The notes under the pieces were generated by a model. That model was not told where the DNA came from and made no database searches. It worked only from the letters and a program-made list of their open reading frames with translations. The translations under genes were made by a program, and so were the position numbers. From Suillus spraguei (taxonomy: Eukaryota; Basidiomycota; Agaricomycetes; Boletales; Suillaceae): a stretch of 64,000 bases of DNA. Position 1 is the stretch's first letter. The number at the start of each line of letters is the position of its first letter. Shown here piece after piece: positions 32,546 to 45,121 of this stretch. The stretch lies in NCBI GenBank assembly GCA_016800925.1, contig JABCPU010000040.1, forward strand, positions 225,653 to 289,652. Reading direction: 5' to 3'.

Positions 32546-35500
32546 AATGTCTACTCCAGTTCAAACCTCTTTGGCCGGTCTCAAGGCAACCACTGCTCAA
32601 ATTGTGGGCATCATCCCGGGGCGCGGCTCATGCCTGCTGGCACTGGCCAAGCCCACCTTGCTCTGACAGCACAAGTCACTAATCTTGTGGTAAGTACCAT
32701 TCATGTGTTAATTTACTTTTGGTTTTTCTAAGATCTGTGTAGGCTGAGATAGTCTGGGAGCATGAGAAAGGGCCTTACATGCCGGCATCATTGCATCCTG
32801 CTCCAAGGAGTTGATGAGAGTAGGTCCATGACTCCCGGGTGTGGCCCAACTGGCACAGCATTGGCCATGATGACCCCCGGGTGTTGAAACACTCCTGGCG
32901 CAGCAAGATTGTGCCTGGGAGGCGTTAGGTGACCATTCAGGTGATCTCCCTGTCATGCCTAACCCTTCCATTGGCCCAATCACTGTGGACCTTCCCTCCC
33001 CACCCGTCATCGCTGGCAATGTCGCTGGTTCTTCCACCCATGCCACCTCCGAGCTCCGGGACAAAGGAAAAGGTAAGGCTGTTGTTGCTGACCTAGAGCC
33101 GGAGGTGGAAGGGAGCAGGAAGAGGAAGTCCCCCATGATGTCCGGACACTCTTCCTCACCTCCAAAGTCAGTGAAGAAGGGTCACAAGCAGGTCAAGGCA
33201 ACTTGCCAATGTGAAGCCAAAGGTGTTCGTGGAGTCGGAAGATGAGGAAGACTCAATTGTTCAGGTATGTTGTCCAGTAATTGTTTTCATTCTCTCAATT
33301 TTTTGTAGCCTATTTCAAGTGGAGTGCCGGCGCTCAACCTGCCCCAGCCTCCACAATTGTTGTAGGGATGCCCATTCCCTTCATTCACCCCACTCCCCAA
33401 AGAAGCAATTATTTGGTCCTGCTTCAGTAAGTAATATTTAGTCATCCGGCACTTGGAAAAGTGCTTATATATCATCAGCTCATTGCTGGCAGTGCACCCA
33501 AGGTGATGGTCAGTCATCATTCTTTGTCTGGACCTCCCGCCTATGCTTACCCATTATCAGGCCACCTCCAGCAGTCGTCCGGAGCTCATCGAGACCCCCA
33601 GGCAATGTCCAGCACTCCGGCTGAGGAACCTACAGTCATTGATACAGGTGATATTCTCATTCCCGGCCTGGTGAGTGCTCTAATGAATTCCAATGAGTCC
33701 ATCAATTAATGGAACCCACAGAACAACCCCTGCCATTATTGCACCCAGGAGAATTGGCCCTGCACCACTCGGTTGGACAGGAGGACCCGTGTTTGTCATG
33801 CATCCACTGCACCACCAAGAAGATCAAATGTGTCCCAGCATCAATTGGATCCCCACCCAAACACATTCGAGGGAAGTCTACCACCACCAGACACACTCCA
33901 GGACACCTTCCAGAGCTCCCTCCAATGCTCCAGCTGCCTGGCAGTCCAAAGCCCAAACTCGTAGTCAATCTTGTGGCCCCTCTGGCACTCCAGCTGTCCC
34001 TGCTGTGACCACACCCAAGGCACAGTCCCGTGGGCGCAGCAAGACAATCACTGCCACCAAGACACCTGCACCTGCACCAGCTCATGAGTCACCCCAATGT
34101 TCTATGACCATCTGACCTTACCTTTCACTTAGCTATTCCGTCTTCGAGCTCTGCAGTGCCTTGTCTGGCACTTGATGTGCCCATGCTGGATCTCCATTCC
34201 ATGGCAATTGCAATTCGGGATGGTGCCGCTCAAATTGCTCTTCTTGAGGCTCGTGTGGCGGAGCAGGATGGTAAGATTGATACCCTGCAACACCTCCATG
34301 AGGGCCTTCAATGCAAAGTCATCGACCAGTGTAATGAACATATTGGTGCTGGGCTTAAAACCCCATCTTTTGACACTCGTTTCATGTCTACAGGAGTTAC
34401 CACTTGTCCATGGCCATCTTACCCCTTTAGCATTACCGGCAGCATCCCATGCTTACTGCACACCATACCGACTACCATACCATGTTCCACGTACTGATGT
34501 CCTCCCATGTCCTTGCCGCGTCCGCATAGCTCCATTTGGTGCGTCATTTGTTTTATGTTCATTATCACTGATTCCACAGCAAGCCTTATTACATGTTGCC
34601 TCGTGCCGCAGCACCTCGCACTATGCTTACTTATGGCGGTTACTACACTCCAGCACTACTGATCTCGCTTAGAGCATTCTGAGTACATACGATTTAGGAT
34701 ATAAGCACCACGTACCCCGCATGATACAGTACCTGATTTTACACCATTGCACGTACTATAGGTCAGGATTAGTGTCTAGTTCTGGATCTACCCAGTAGTG
34801 GACATAGTCTTTAAAGTTTCCTTATCGCTCGTTAATCGATCACGCTCGTTCTCCATTACCGCTGGCATACCGCTGGACTTTTGACTGTTATTTTGACTGA
34901 ACTTCTCACACACCACTACTTTACCACTGAAAGTACCGTGGATTTCTTTACTGTTTCTTCGCACTGCTCGCAACTTTACCATTACTGCTGATATCATCGC
35001 TCGACGCAACTGTTTCTGACTATATCTCGACCATGGTAGCACCGCTACACATGACACTAGTTCCGGCAGCATCATCGCTGACCACAGCAACTTACCACTG
35101 ACCATGATGCTTCTTTCGCACATAAGTTTGACTCAAACTTGACCATACTAATAGGCATCTCCCTTTAGGGTCGAACGCTCTTGTTCTCACAAGTGAAGCA
35201 GACTAGATGGAGCGCAAGACTCACATACTAGCTTAGGCCGTGGTTTATCTACAGCCCAGGTTAGGTTGTATCTTTACACTGGCACCCTTCATTTCCACTT
35301 CCTGACTCTCCTGTCAATGCAACCTTTTTTCTTGATCAATCTGTCCCCCTGTCCATCTCACCCCTCCCATCTGCACTTGCTCTCCTCATTGAGTTGGATA
35401 TGGCAGGGATGGAACCTCTGCCTCTGAAAGTCCAGGATGCATCTGCCATTGAGGGTCTCATATTTGAGCGCAGCCAGATTCAGCCTGAGGGTCCACAAAC

Positions 35501-35621
35501 ATCTGGCGAAATTATGGACCTGGATGATCCAGGCAACCTTGTCCCAGAATATGATTCTGATGATATGGATGTTGAGGTGAAGGTTGAGCCCTCTGGTGAT
35601 GAGGTTGAAATGGCTACATAA
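32546..35621 (+). pseudogene. Cys-rich coiled-coil gene, degraded and split by a solo LTR
   Basis: Exon-like pieces on the plus strand include one starting MSTPVQTSLAGLKATTAQ (32546) and a Ser/Lys-rich piece 32,955-33,240 (EVEGSRKRKSPMMSGHSSS). A Cys cluster DPCLSCIHCTTKKIKC lies near 33,785-33,830, then a Pro/Thr-rich segment. A coiled-coil follows at 34,180-34,329 (IALLEARVAEQDGKIDTLQH). After the LTR comes an acidic C-terminus (35,280-35,621, EYDSDDMDVEVKVEPSGDE). The layout of Cys cluster, coiled coil and acidic tail resembles a multicopy family of unknown function in mushrooms. Frameshifts near 32,660 and 33,205 and the LTR insertion make it a pseudogene. Cutting out the LTR plus 4 bp rejoins the frame. 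Confidence 0.55.
34330..35278 (+). mobile_element. solo LTR of family D, copy 1
   Basis: 949 bp, begins TGTAATGAACATATTGGTGC and ends TTGTATCTTTACA (TG...CA). The same sequence, with scattered differences, lies at 51,256-52,205. No internal element sequence adjoins it. The flanking four bases are CCAG and CTGG, at best a degenerate target duplication. The coding frame of the surrounding gene is restored when 4 bp are removed with it. Confidence 0.8.
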
Positions 35622-35649
35622 TTGCATGTTGATAGATGTATATAAATTG

Positions 35650-36920
35650 TTTGAATGAATGTCAGTGCTGGATGCCAAGTCCGGAAATCCAGAACTGGAC
35701 ATTGGAGATTCAAAATGGATATTTTGCGAATTCCGGATATCTGGCCACCTGAAACACAACACAACGTAAAGAATTTGAAACCTATCTGTCAAGTCACCTT
35801 GTGCCAGGTGCTGGGTAACAATGTGAAACATATCAATCCATATATCTTAAGTGCCGAACCCCGAACCCCAGCACCCGGGACTCAGGACTCATCACCATGT
35901 GAAAGATATAGATCTACATATTTTAAGTGCCAAACCCCAACCCCTGGCACCCGGGACTTAGAACAATGTGAGGCAATACAAAGATATTGATTCACACATG
36001 TTAAGTGCCGAACCCTGAACTCCGGCACCCGGCACTTGGGACTCGGGCCTTGGGACTCATAACAATGTGAAAGATATTGATGCACATATTTTAACACCAA
36101 ATCCTGAACCCCGGCACCCAGGACTTAGCACAATGTGAGGCAATACAAAGATGTTGATTTACACATGTTGAGTGCCGAACCCCAAACTCCGGCACCTGGC
36201 ACTCAGGACTCGGGACTCATAACAATGTGAAAGATATCGATCCACATATTTTATGTGCCAAACCCCAAACCCCAAACCCAGGACTTAGAACAATGTGAGG
36301 CAATACAAAGATATTGATTCACACATGTTGAGTGCCGAACCCCGAACTCCGGCACCCGGCACTCAGGACTTGGGACTTGGTACTCATAATGTGAAAGATA
36401 TTGATCAACATATTGTCAGTGCTGAACCCTGAACCCCGGCACCTGGCACCCAGCACTCGCGACTCAGGACTCACTGCACTTGAGACCAAAAAAAATGTTA
36501 GGCAATAAAATAACTTTGATCCACACAGTTTTGGTAGATATCTTTTTCATCTCAAATCTCAAATCTTGAGTGCCAAACCCCGAATCTCAACATCTGGTAG
36601 TCTACAATTTCGGGGTTCAGTACTCAGGACTCAGAAAAATGTCAGGCAACAACAAAACTTTGATCCACACATTTTTGGTAGATGTCTTTTTTGTCTTGAA
36701 TCTCGAGTTTCTAGTTTCGGGACTCTGCACCCACACCCGGCACTTGGCACTTGGCACTAGATGACTCGACACATGAACTTTAAATCTTTTACCTTGTGTG
36801 TTGTGTTTCAGGTGTCCGGGTATCCAGAATTCAGGAAATATCTAGTTTGAATCTCCAGTTTCGAGTGCCAGGTTTCGGGACTTGGCATCTGGCACCCGGC
36901 ACCTCAATTATTGGTGAATG
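35650..36920. repeat. satellite-like array, right copy (AGTGCCGAACCCCG family)
   Basis: Imperfect units with TTAAGTGCCGAACCCCGAAC, GGCACCCGGGACTCAGGACT, ACAATGTGAAAGATATTGAT and CACATATTTT repeat many times. Two interleaved unit types alternate, one with AATGTGAAAGATATTGAT and one with AATGTGAGGCAATACAAAG. It is homologous to the array at 27.8-28.5 kb and has the same orientation. Confidence 0.85.
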
Positions 36921-37084
36921 TCAGACATAGTGCATTCAGGTTTTCATGCTTCTATCTAAGAAGACATTATTGGAGCCCACCGTGAGGGGTGGTATATTTT
37001 CAAGTGTAGCTCCTCAAGTACATTCAGACCAGTCTTATTGTTGTTGACTCACACACCTTGACTAAATTGTAGCCCCTTTCTATT

Positions 37085-39046
37085 GTTATCACGAATCCAA
37101 CAGCAAACCCAGGTGCAGCTATTGCTGCTCAAATCCAACAAGCTGTTCCTGCAAATCCTCCAGTTGCTCCTGTGCAAGTAGTGCAACCTTATCAAGTACC
37201 TCTTATCTTACCCTTGCCAGGAGGAAAGCATGCCCCTCAGAAGTTCAAGGGTAAGTATAACCAAGTCAAGAGATTTCTTCATCACTATGAGACATTATGT
37301 ACCCAGTACCAGATAGCCACTGATCGGGAGAAATGTGAGAATGTTGCCCTGTGTTGTTCATCATGCATCACTCGACTCATAGAAATATTGCCACACTATA
37401 GAAACAATGATTGGGCTGGATTGAAGGCAGACTTTCTAAGCTTCTTTGATGCAGACAAAGATGCCAAGAGGTACAAAATTTGCAGCCTGGTTAGCTTTGT
37501 CAACAAACATTGCACTGCCTCTATTCGAACATTGTCAGAGTGGAAGAAGTATACATGAGAATTTGTTGCCATAGGAGGGTGGCTGCTTGCTAAAAATAAG
37601 ATTTCAAGCAATGACCATGCCACCTATTTTTGGAAAGGAATTCCCAAGGCATTATGTACCAAAATCAAAACATGATTAATGGCACCTTCGCCCTGAGGGA
37701 TATGACTACTCCTTTCCCTTTTGAAGAAGTGTCACAGGCTGCAGAGAAAATCTTGCAATGAAATCACTTTGATACCAATTTGGTATACTCAGATACTGAA
37801 GATTCAGATAGTGAAAATTCAAATAGTGACACTGACTCAGAATCAGAATCAAGTACAGACTCAGAGGAGGAGCATTAGAAGAAAGAAAAATCTTCAAAGA
37901 AAGCAAAGCACAAAAGGCACTCATCTGTGAGCAAGCCCATTGTCCGTAAGACTCGCTTTGAAGATTCCAGCTCTGATGAAGATGAAACCCCTATTGTCAA
38001 AACTCACAAAGCAGTGCAAAGGCAACGTGCCAAGTCAACTTCCCACAAGGAAGTTGAGAATTTAATTCAGCAACTCGGAAAGATGAGGATAGGTGATGCT
38101 AATTATAGCACCTGTCATATACCATACTTCTGATCTCAGATCCGATCTGATCAGATCGATCCTACTTCCGTCCGGTCCACAGATCCTGTCCAAATCACCC
38201 ATCCAAAAGTGCCCACTTCTTGCACTCTAACTCCCTTATGGATATCTGTGTCTACCTCCTTTCATCATTCCTCCTGTTTCCGGTATTCTGGCTGTGTATA
38301 TTTCTGTCCTGTGTCACTGATCTGTTACCTGTGCTTTATTTCTGACTCATGCTTACTGATCCGCTGTGCATTAACTAATAGACTTCCGTTATACATCGTA
38401 CATAGCCCTCGGTCCCAGACTCATCGATTATCTGTACTAGATACTTACAGTATATAAACCACTTGTAGATCTCTGTAGAACCTTAGTTCAAATATCATCT
38501 TAGATTCTGCTCATCCTTTCTTCCAGACTTGAGTTACTTCCAGCTCTAGTCATCTTCCAAGACTTGGGATTGATTCCTTAGTCTATATCTCCAACTCTAT
38601 CTTTGGATAGTCTACCTCTGTTAGTTTCTAGTTAGGAACTCATTCTGAGACTAGTCTTAATCCTCATTCCATCTCTATGTTCCGGATAACCTTCGGACGT
38701 CTGGATCTGTCATGCAACTCCTTCCGGATCTTTGGACGTATACCTACCCTCTGAAATAAGGGGCATTACTCGGGAAAGGGGCACAGTGCATGAACTGAGG
38801 CAAAAGCCCTTCAGATCTTTCACCCTTGAGTATGGTCTTAACAGCACCCTGTATTACAAAGCAATCACTCTCGATCTGGCTGTAAAAGATATCATTGAAA
38901 GCCCCTTAAAAAAGAAAGAAGAGAGAACAAGAAATGGGTATATGAGATTCTAGATTTCCTAGTACCAGACTCACACCAAGGAACAATGGCTCTGGAGTGA
39001 ATAATATTGGAAGTAGCTCTAATAATAGATACCAGGGTGCTAACAA
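37085..39046 (+). pseudogene. gag of family C, left part
   Basis: A Pro/Ala/Gln-rich N-terminus leads to the capsid region LPLPGGKHAPQKFKG, VKRFLHHYETLC, DWAGLKADFLSFFDADKDAK and SIRTLSEWKKYT. TGA at 37556-37558 interrupts it (family CGA). It continues with EFVAIGGWLL and an acidic SDTEDSDSENS region. VENLIQQLGKMRIGDANYS is then cut by the solo LTR. The frame resumes at TLYYKAITLDLAVKDIIESP (about 38,848-38,907) and an Asn-rich linker ends at the A2 insertion. Confidence 0.75.
38113..38843. mobile_element. solo LTR inside the family C gag, TSD GCACC
   Basis: 731 bp, begins TGTCATATACCATACTTC and ends GAGTATGGTCTTAACA (TG...CA). It is flanked by the 5-bp duplication GCACC at 38108-38112 and 38844-38848. 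Removing it and one GCACC joins ...GDANYS to TLYYKAIT, so the insertion is precise. Source family not found elsewhere in the window. Confidence 0.88.
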
Positions 39047-39503
39047 TGTTACGACTGGGGTGGCATCACCAGCGACAGTGAAAAGACACAGTCGGTCTGC
39101 TGGGAAGTTCTACAATGTCCAGAAGAGGACAAGGTGAAAGTACAAGGAACGCGTTCCGAGTCCGATCAAGGGTCTGGCCTCAAGGACAAGTCCGAGAGGT
39201 TCTATGAGAATAGAGACTAAGGCTAAGGAGTGCTTAGACTTAGAGACGATTCAAGGACGACTTAGGTTGGAGGCCTAAGCGAAGGAAGTTCCAGGTAAAA
39301 CCCAGTAAGATTAAAGTAGGGAATCTACTACAAGTACACTGTGCTTAAATAGGTAGATATATGCGCACAGACCAAGTAACCGTGAGAATGTAACTGCATA
39401 TCCTAATAAGGAAGGCATGTTTTGTACAGATGCATTGAGCATATGAGTCAGAGTCATGTGACATGATATACAAGTAAGAGTATAAAGGGAAAATGTTACA
39501 GTC
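39047..39503 (-). repeat. 3' LTR of element A2, start deleted
   Basis: Nearly identical to the 5' LTR at 46,066, but its U3 start joins ORF3 sequence directly near 39,503. The first bases of the LTR, the purine tract and the ORF3 end are missing. Confidence 0.9.
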
Positions 39504-40952
39504 GTTGTAGTTAGTGACGTCTTCATCGGTGGCACTTCCTCTTAACATATAAGCCGCCTCCTCCTCTGCTACAGTTCTCGCTCGTCGACCTTCTTTTCGT
39601 TGTCGACGGTTAATAAGATACTGTTCCCACCTACGTAGTGCATCATAAAATCCATCGTCCTTCCAGGTAAGCGTGAACGGGGGTTCCCCACAACGCTGAG
39701 GGCAATAAATGGACAGATGGGTAGGAGCGTGTCGCAAGCAGATTTGACACTGATAGTCGAGACAATTCTTTTGTCGATGTTCGACGATGCCACAGAGTCA
39801 GCATTTCATATTTTCATCAGTGTTAGAGGTGGACATGCGTAATGGTGATGGTGATATAACAGGTTTGGGACTGGTGGATCTAGCACGCTTCTTCCCTTTC
39901 TGTCGCGTCATGCATTTTAAGGCGAAGGCATTGTCATGCCTAAGCTGCGCTTGTTGCTTCTTGGTTAGGGTGTACACGGATGTGGGAAGGTCGGGAGTAG
40001 TTCCTCTTTCAGCAATCGTAAGAAGTTCGTTGGAGGAAGAAGGGGAAGTGATGCCGAGATCTTTTACTAAGACCGGCGAGACTGGATCCATTGGACCAAA
40101 TGACGGAGGGATAGACATGGGAGGGTGTATGTGAAGGTCGCGAAGTCAGGGACCGAGCACTACCAGCTCAGTGACAGGGATTCCTAATAGCTTTGCGGCC
40201 TCACACTGTTATTCTGTGCAAGGTTTATATAACCATGCGGGATGGTCATGGGAGACTGTGACGGGGGCAGTGAAGTTGGTTGTTCGATAGGGGATGGGGT
40301 TCGAGGAGATGTAAGGTCAGCTTGCGTTTGTTGTAGATCGGTGATAGCTTCTTCGACTAAGTTTCTAGCTGCTCTGGTTTCAGCAACTGATTGTTGGATA
40401 GTTTCGACGACTGCGTTGGTGAGCTGCCCGATCTCTTGGACAGCAGTGCATAAGCCAGCAAGGGCGTCAATACTAGAATACACACGCGAAGAAGAGGGTG
40501 CTGGAATAGGAAGTGGCATATTTCCCTGCGGAGAGGGAGGTCGAGCAACACCTGCTCGACGTTCGGCCACGATGTGAATAGCTTCTTCAACATCGCTTTT
40601 AAAAGAACCGGGAAGCAACAACATAGCATAAGAACGAATGCGTTTTGAAGATGTAAGAAGCGTTGGCGATATGTAAGAAGCGTTGGCGATATGTAGTGTC
40701 AGTGGTTTCATTGGCTGTGGCTTCGATAAGGGCGGCAGTACGGATAATGTTAATGAGGAGGAGGGCCAGAAAGGCACCCCTTTCTGTGAGAATTCTTTTG
40801 ATTTCAAGGGCGTGTCCTTCACATAGAAGGGCAGCTTCGATGTAGGAGGTGTTGTCGATTTCAGTGGCAAGGGATCCGTAATGTTCAGCATCAGAGTCGA
40901 AGTCATTGTTGGCAACGGTGATGGGGGTGATGTAGGCAGTGGGGAAAGACAT
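39504..40952 (-). pseudogene. ORF3 of element A2
   Basis: Starts ATG 40952, 54 bp after the chromodomain stop, as in A1. The N-terminal helical part is the same protein (YIEAALLCEGHALE, IIRTAALIEATANETTD). A 20-bp tandem duplication (40651-40670 and 40671-40690) shifts the frame. The second zinc knuckle (from ICLRHAPTHLSIYC) and the Arg-rich tail are at 39,537-39,740. The first Cys pair region has CFEC-type damage near 39,790 (GIVEHRQKNC where A1 has GIIGHRQKNC). The end is truncated and fused to the LTR. Confidence 0.8.
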
Positions 40953-41005
40953 TTTGATGGTGGTAGTTGATCAAGTGCTGGTGCGGTTGATTGACTGAAG
41001 GATAA

Positions 41006-44000
41006 TCAGAGGGCGTGTTGCTTCTTATAAGCATTCAAGATTCGAGCGGAGTTCTTCAAGTTCTTTTCTGGGAGCCATTCATTATCTCCCGATGAGTATC
41101 CTTTCCAAGAAACGAGATAGCGTCGGCGAGTGCCGGTTCCTTTGTGAGAAAGAATTGCTTCTATTTCATATTCTTCTTCTTCTTCGATGATGTCAGGTGG
41201 TGGTTCAGGGAAGTTCGGACCGTGTACGTCTGTTTTGCTATAGGACGATAAGACTGAAGCGTGGAACGTGGGATGAATCTTCCACTGTGGAGGGAGTTTG
41301 AGCATGAACGTGATGGGAGATAAGACGTCAATAATCGGGAAAGGTCCATATCGCTTCGGCGCAAGTTTCCTTGATGGGAGTTTGAGTCTAAGGTTAGCAG
41401 CAGATAGCCAAACCTTATCTCCGATCTTCCATGGGATGTACTTATCTCCTCGGGATCGTTCGGCCATTGTCTGCATTGCAATGTTATGACAGGCGATTGC
41501 TTCCTCTCTTATCGTCTGCAGAGATCATACTCGATCTTCTGCTGCAGGGACTGATGAATCGGGGATAAGATGGGGGATGGCGCGTGGTTCGTATCCCATC
41601 ATCAAGTAAAAGGGGGATGCATTCCTTGCATCATGTTTTCGGTGGTTGTGGACAAATTTGGCGATTGGTAGATGTTCTACCCAATTTTCAGGGTTGTTGC
41701 GGCAATAGATGCGAAGGTATGTTTCAAGTTCTTGGTTTAGCCTTTCAGTTTGGCCATCGGTCTGAGGGTGGTAAGCTGTAGATGGAGCAATGATGTAGTC
41801 GAGAAGTCGGGCAAGCTCTTTAGAAAAGCGCGATAGGAACTGCGGGCCTCGATCCGAGATGACTTTGTCATGGAGTCCAAATCGTCGGTAGACATGTTTC
41901 AAAAATAGTTTTAGCAACGCCTTCGGAAGTGATGGTTTTCAAACAAGGGATAATAATTACCCCCTTTGTAAGGCCATGGTCTACCACGACCATGATACTA
42001 TCAAAGCCGCCAGAGGCAGGGAGGTCAGTGATAAGATCGACAGAGACCTGAGAAAAGGGTCGAGTCGCAGAGGAGGGGATCGGGGCAAGTGGAGGTCGAA
42101 CAGGGTGAGTATCGGCTTTCATTTGCTGACAAAGGGCGCAACCCTTGACATATTTCCGAATATAGGATCCCATAGCAGGCCACCATGCCTCCCGCTTAAC
42201 GAGTTCTTCGGTTTTAAATCTACCGGGATGTCCCGCGGTAGGATGATCATGATACCTTTTCAGGATATCGGGACGGTGTGCCGGTGGAATATAGGCACGG
42301 TTCTTAAAATAGAGGACACTCTCCTCAATTTTCCAGTCAGAGAGCGCCGATTTCATGGGAGGCAGACATACGCCATCGAGGGCATCGGACGCTGTTTTGA
42401 ACACAGGGTCATCGAGGGGGTCGGATGATGATAAGACATCCTTTAGATCGGTATCGATAAGACGAATGAATAGAGCGTCAGGGAGGAGTGTCTGGTCCTT
42501 GTTATTGTCTTTGCCGGAGTCATAGTCAGGCCTGCGGGATAGTGCATCAGGTACTGCTAATTTAGTACCTGCAACATGATGCAGTTCAATGTCATAGATA
42601 GACAAAATCAATTGCCAACGTGCTTGGCGACGGGTGAGCTTCTGCGCACTTCTAAAGTACAGAAGGTTCTTGTGGTCAGTGAATACCAGGACAGTGTGAG
42701 GGTTCCCTTCGAGATAATGACGCCATTCGTTCAATGCCTGAATTACGGCAAGAAGCTCCTGATCAAAGATCTGATAATTGCGTTCTGCAGGGTTCAAGGA
42801 CTGAGAGAGATATGCACATGGGTGATAAACGCCATTTTCATCAGTCTGCAAGAGAACTCCGCCGGTTGCTACGAGCGAAGCTTTGGTAGCAATAGCAAAT
42901 TGTCGGGAGGGATCAGGGTTACGGAGTACCGGTTGAGATGTAAAGCATCGTTTCAGTTCGTCGAAGGTGTCCATACATTCGGTCGACCAGTCAAAGGCCT
43001 TATCTTTCTTTGTTAAATCGATAAGAGGTCGGGCGATGTCAGAATAGTGGGAAATGAACGTGCGGTAGAAGTTGCAAAAGCCGAGGAATGACCGAACATC
43101 TTTTACAGATTTCGGGACTGGCCATTCGGAGATTCCCTTGGTCTTGGCAGTGTCCATAGCAACTTGTCCGGGGCAAATTATCATTCCGAGGTATTCCACT
43201 TCTTCTGCATCAAAGGTGCATTTCTCCGGTTTCAAGAACAGATGTTCTTTTCATATCTTCATCAAAACCCGTCTGGTTCGTTCACGATGTTCTGCCATTG
43301 TTGTAGAGAAGATCAGGATATCGTCCATGTAGATAACCATCCATCCTTCGTTGATTTCCTGTTGGAAGGTGCGATTCATGTATGCTTGGAAAGTTGCCGG
43401 TGAATTGCAGAGGCCAAAGAACATGACATTCGGTTCGAAAAGGCCGAATTCCGTAGTGAAAGCAGCTTTCCAGCGATCATCGGGGTGGATGCGAATATTG
43501 TTATAACCAGACCAGATATCCATTTTTGTAAAGAATTGTGCATTATGAAGGCGTGCGACGAGGGAGATAGGGAGTGGGAGCAGATAGGCGTTCTTGACTG
43601 TCCAATCATTGATGTAGCGATAATCTTGACAGGGACGCAATTCTCCACTCTTCTTTCCCACAAAGAAGAAACCACTGGCTTGGGGTGACTTCGATTCTGA
43701 GATGAAACCTTTGCAACTTTTTCATCGATAAACGTTTTGACAGCAGCACATTCTTTTTCCGATAGTGGGTAGACCTTAGACGTACGAGGGATGAAACCGG
43801 GTTTAGTATCAATCCGATGATCAATACCAGGGCGTTCAGGGGGTAGTTTATTTAATCCGTCTTTAGCAAAGACGTCTGCAAAGTCGTGCAAATAGTCCGG
43901 GACCAATTCTTCAAAGGATTTCTTTTTCTTTTCCTTTTCGTCCGTGGCGAATTCCTGGGCTTTGTTACTGTATTTTGAAGGAGGAAGGGAGATTGTGGAG

Positions 44001-45121
44001 TAGTTGGAGAGATGTTCGAGTCGGGAAGTTCCATCATGTGTAAGAGGCGTGTCCATGGATACTTCTTCGATAATTCTCATGCTGACTCCATTGGTATCAT
44101 ATTCCACAAGAAATTCTCCATCTCCAAGTTCATAGGAGGAAATTTCACGTACTTCTGGCGCATGCCAGACATCTTGCATTGTGTTGAATTGGTCATCATC
44201 CTCTGTTGGGATCAATGAGGGCACGGGTTCTTCTTCATCGGGAATTTCTTCAATTGAAGCTGAAGGGGTATCTTGAAGAGTTTTCGGAGGGACGTAGAAT
44301 TTGGATAGTTTCGGTACGTTGGTATCTTGTCCGGGGATTTCTTCTTCGGCTTTTCTTTTCCCATGCTTCTGTTCTTCTATTGGCCATTGCTCAATAGGCT
44401 CTTGTCCAGCCTGATGCTCAGGTTTGGATTCATTCTTACACTTTTCCGCGCAGGGAATCAGTGATACTGGTCGTGGAAGTTGTACACGTGGGAGAGGATC
44501 GGTGGTACGCGGTGTTTGTACTTCCGGTTCGGGATCGTTGGGAATAAAAGGGGTTATGAGGGATCTTGGAAGTCGGGAATGTTGCCATTTCTTAGAATGA
44601 CAATTGAAGGTTGGGGGCAATCCATTCTTCTTCCGATCCATATCCATATCAACTTCTATTTCATCTGATTTCGTTGTTTGGGGAAGGACCAGTGTTTCAG
44701 CAGCCCAATCTATACTTGGGTTCATTGCTCGTAACCACGGAATTCCCAGAACAATTTGATCTCTTCTTCCCAGTTTGGTGATATTGAATTTCCCATACAT
44801 GGTTCGTTCATCGATTTTGACCACTCACAGGCAATAGTGCGTGATTGGTCCTCCTTTAATAAGAGTTCCATCTGCCATAGTAACTCGAAATGGTGTTTTG
44901 AGTTTTCGTCGTGTGATTTGATGGAGTTTCACAAACTCTTCAGAAATGAATGTTCCGGCCGCTCCTGAATCTATAATGGTGGTAGTGTCGACGGATTTTA
45001 AGCGAGTACGCGAGTGGAGGGTGATGGGGACACAAAGTTCTTTTCTTTCACCTACAGCGCGTACAAGTCTTAGTAATATATTAGGAGAAACATACGTCGA
45101 ATCTTTGTTTCTCCAAGTCAA
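41006..45121 (-). pseudogene. pol of element A2
   Basis: Protease IDSGAAGTFIS, RT with YMDDILIF, RNase H ATKASLVATGG (the Asp of A1's ATDAS is Lys here), and integrase HHCC followed by SVDLITDLPASGG. SDRGPQF and TDGQTERLNQ are intact at the DDE positions, and a chromodomain ends at 41006. Breaks: TGA 44825-44827, frameshift near 43,700, TGA 43251-43253 (CGA in A1), frameshift near 41,910 and TGA 41525-41527. The integrase core is better kept than in A1. Confidence 0.92.

Noticed and set aside
33702..34085. Minus-strand ORF opposite the Cys-rich gene
   Set aside because: It is the antisense shadow of the Pro/Thr-rich coding segment on the plus strand.
35650..36920. Regularly spaced repeats resembling a CRISPR array
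   Set aside because: Units are imperfect, variable in length, lack unique spacers, and the genome is fungal.
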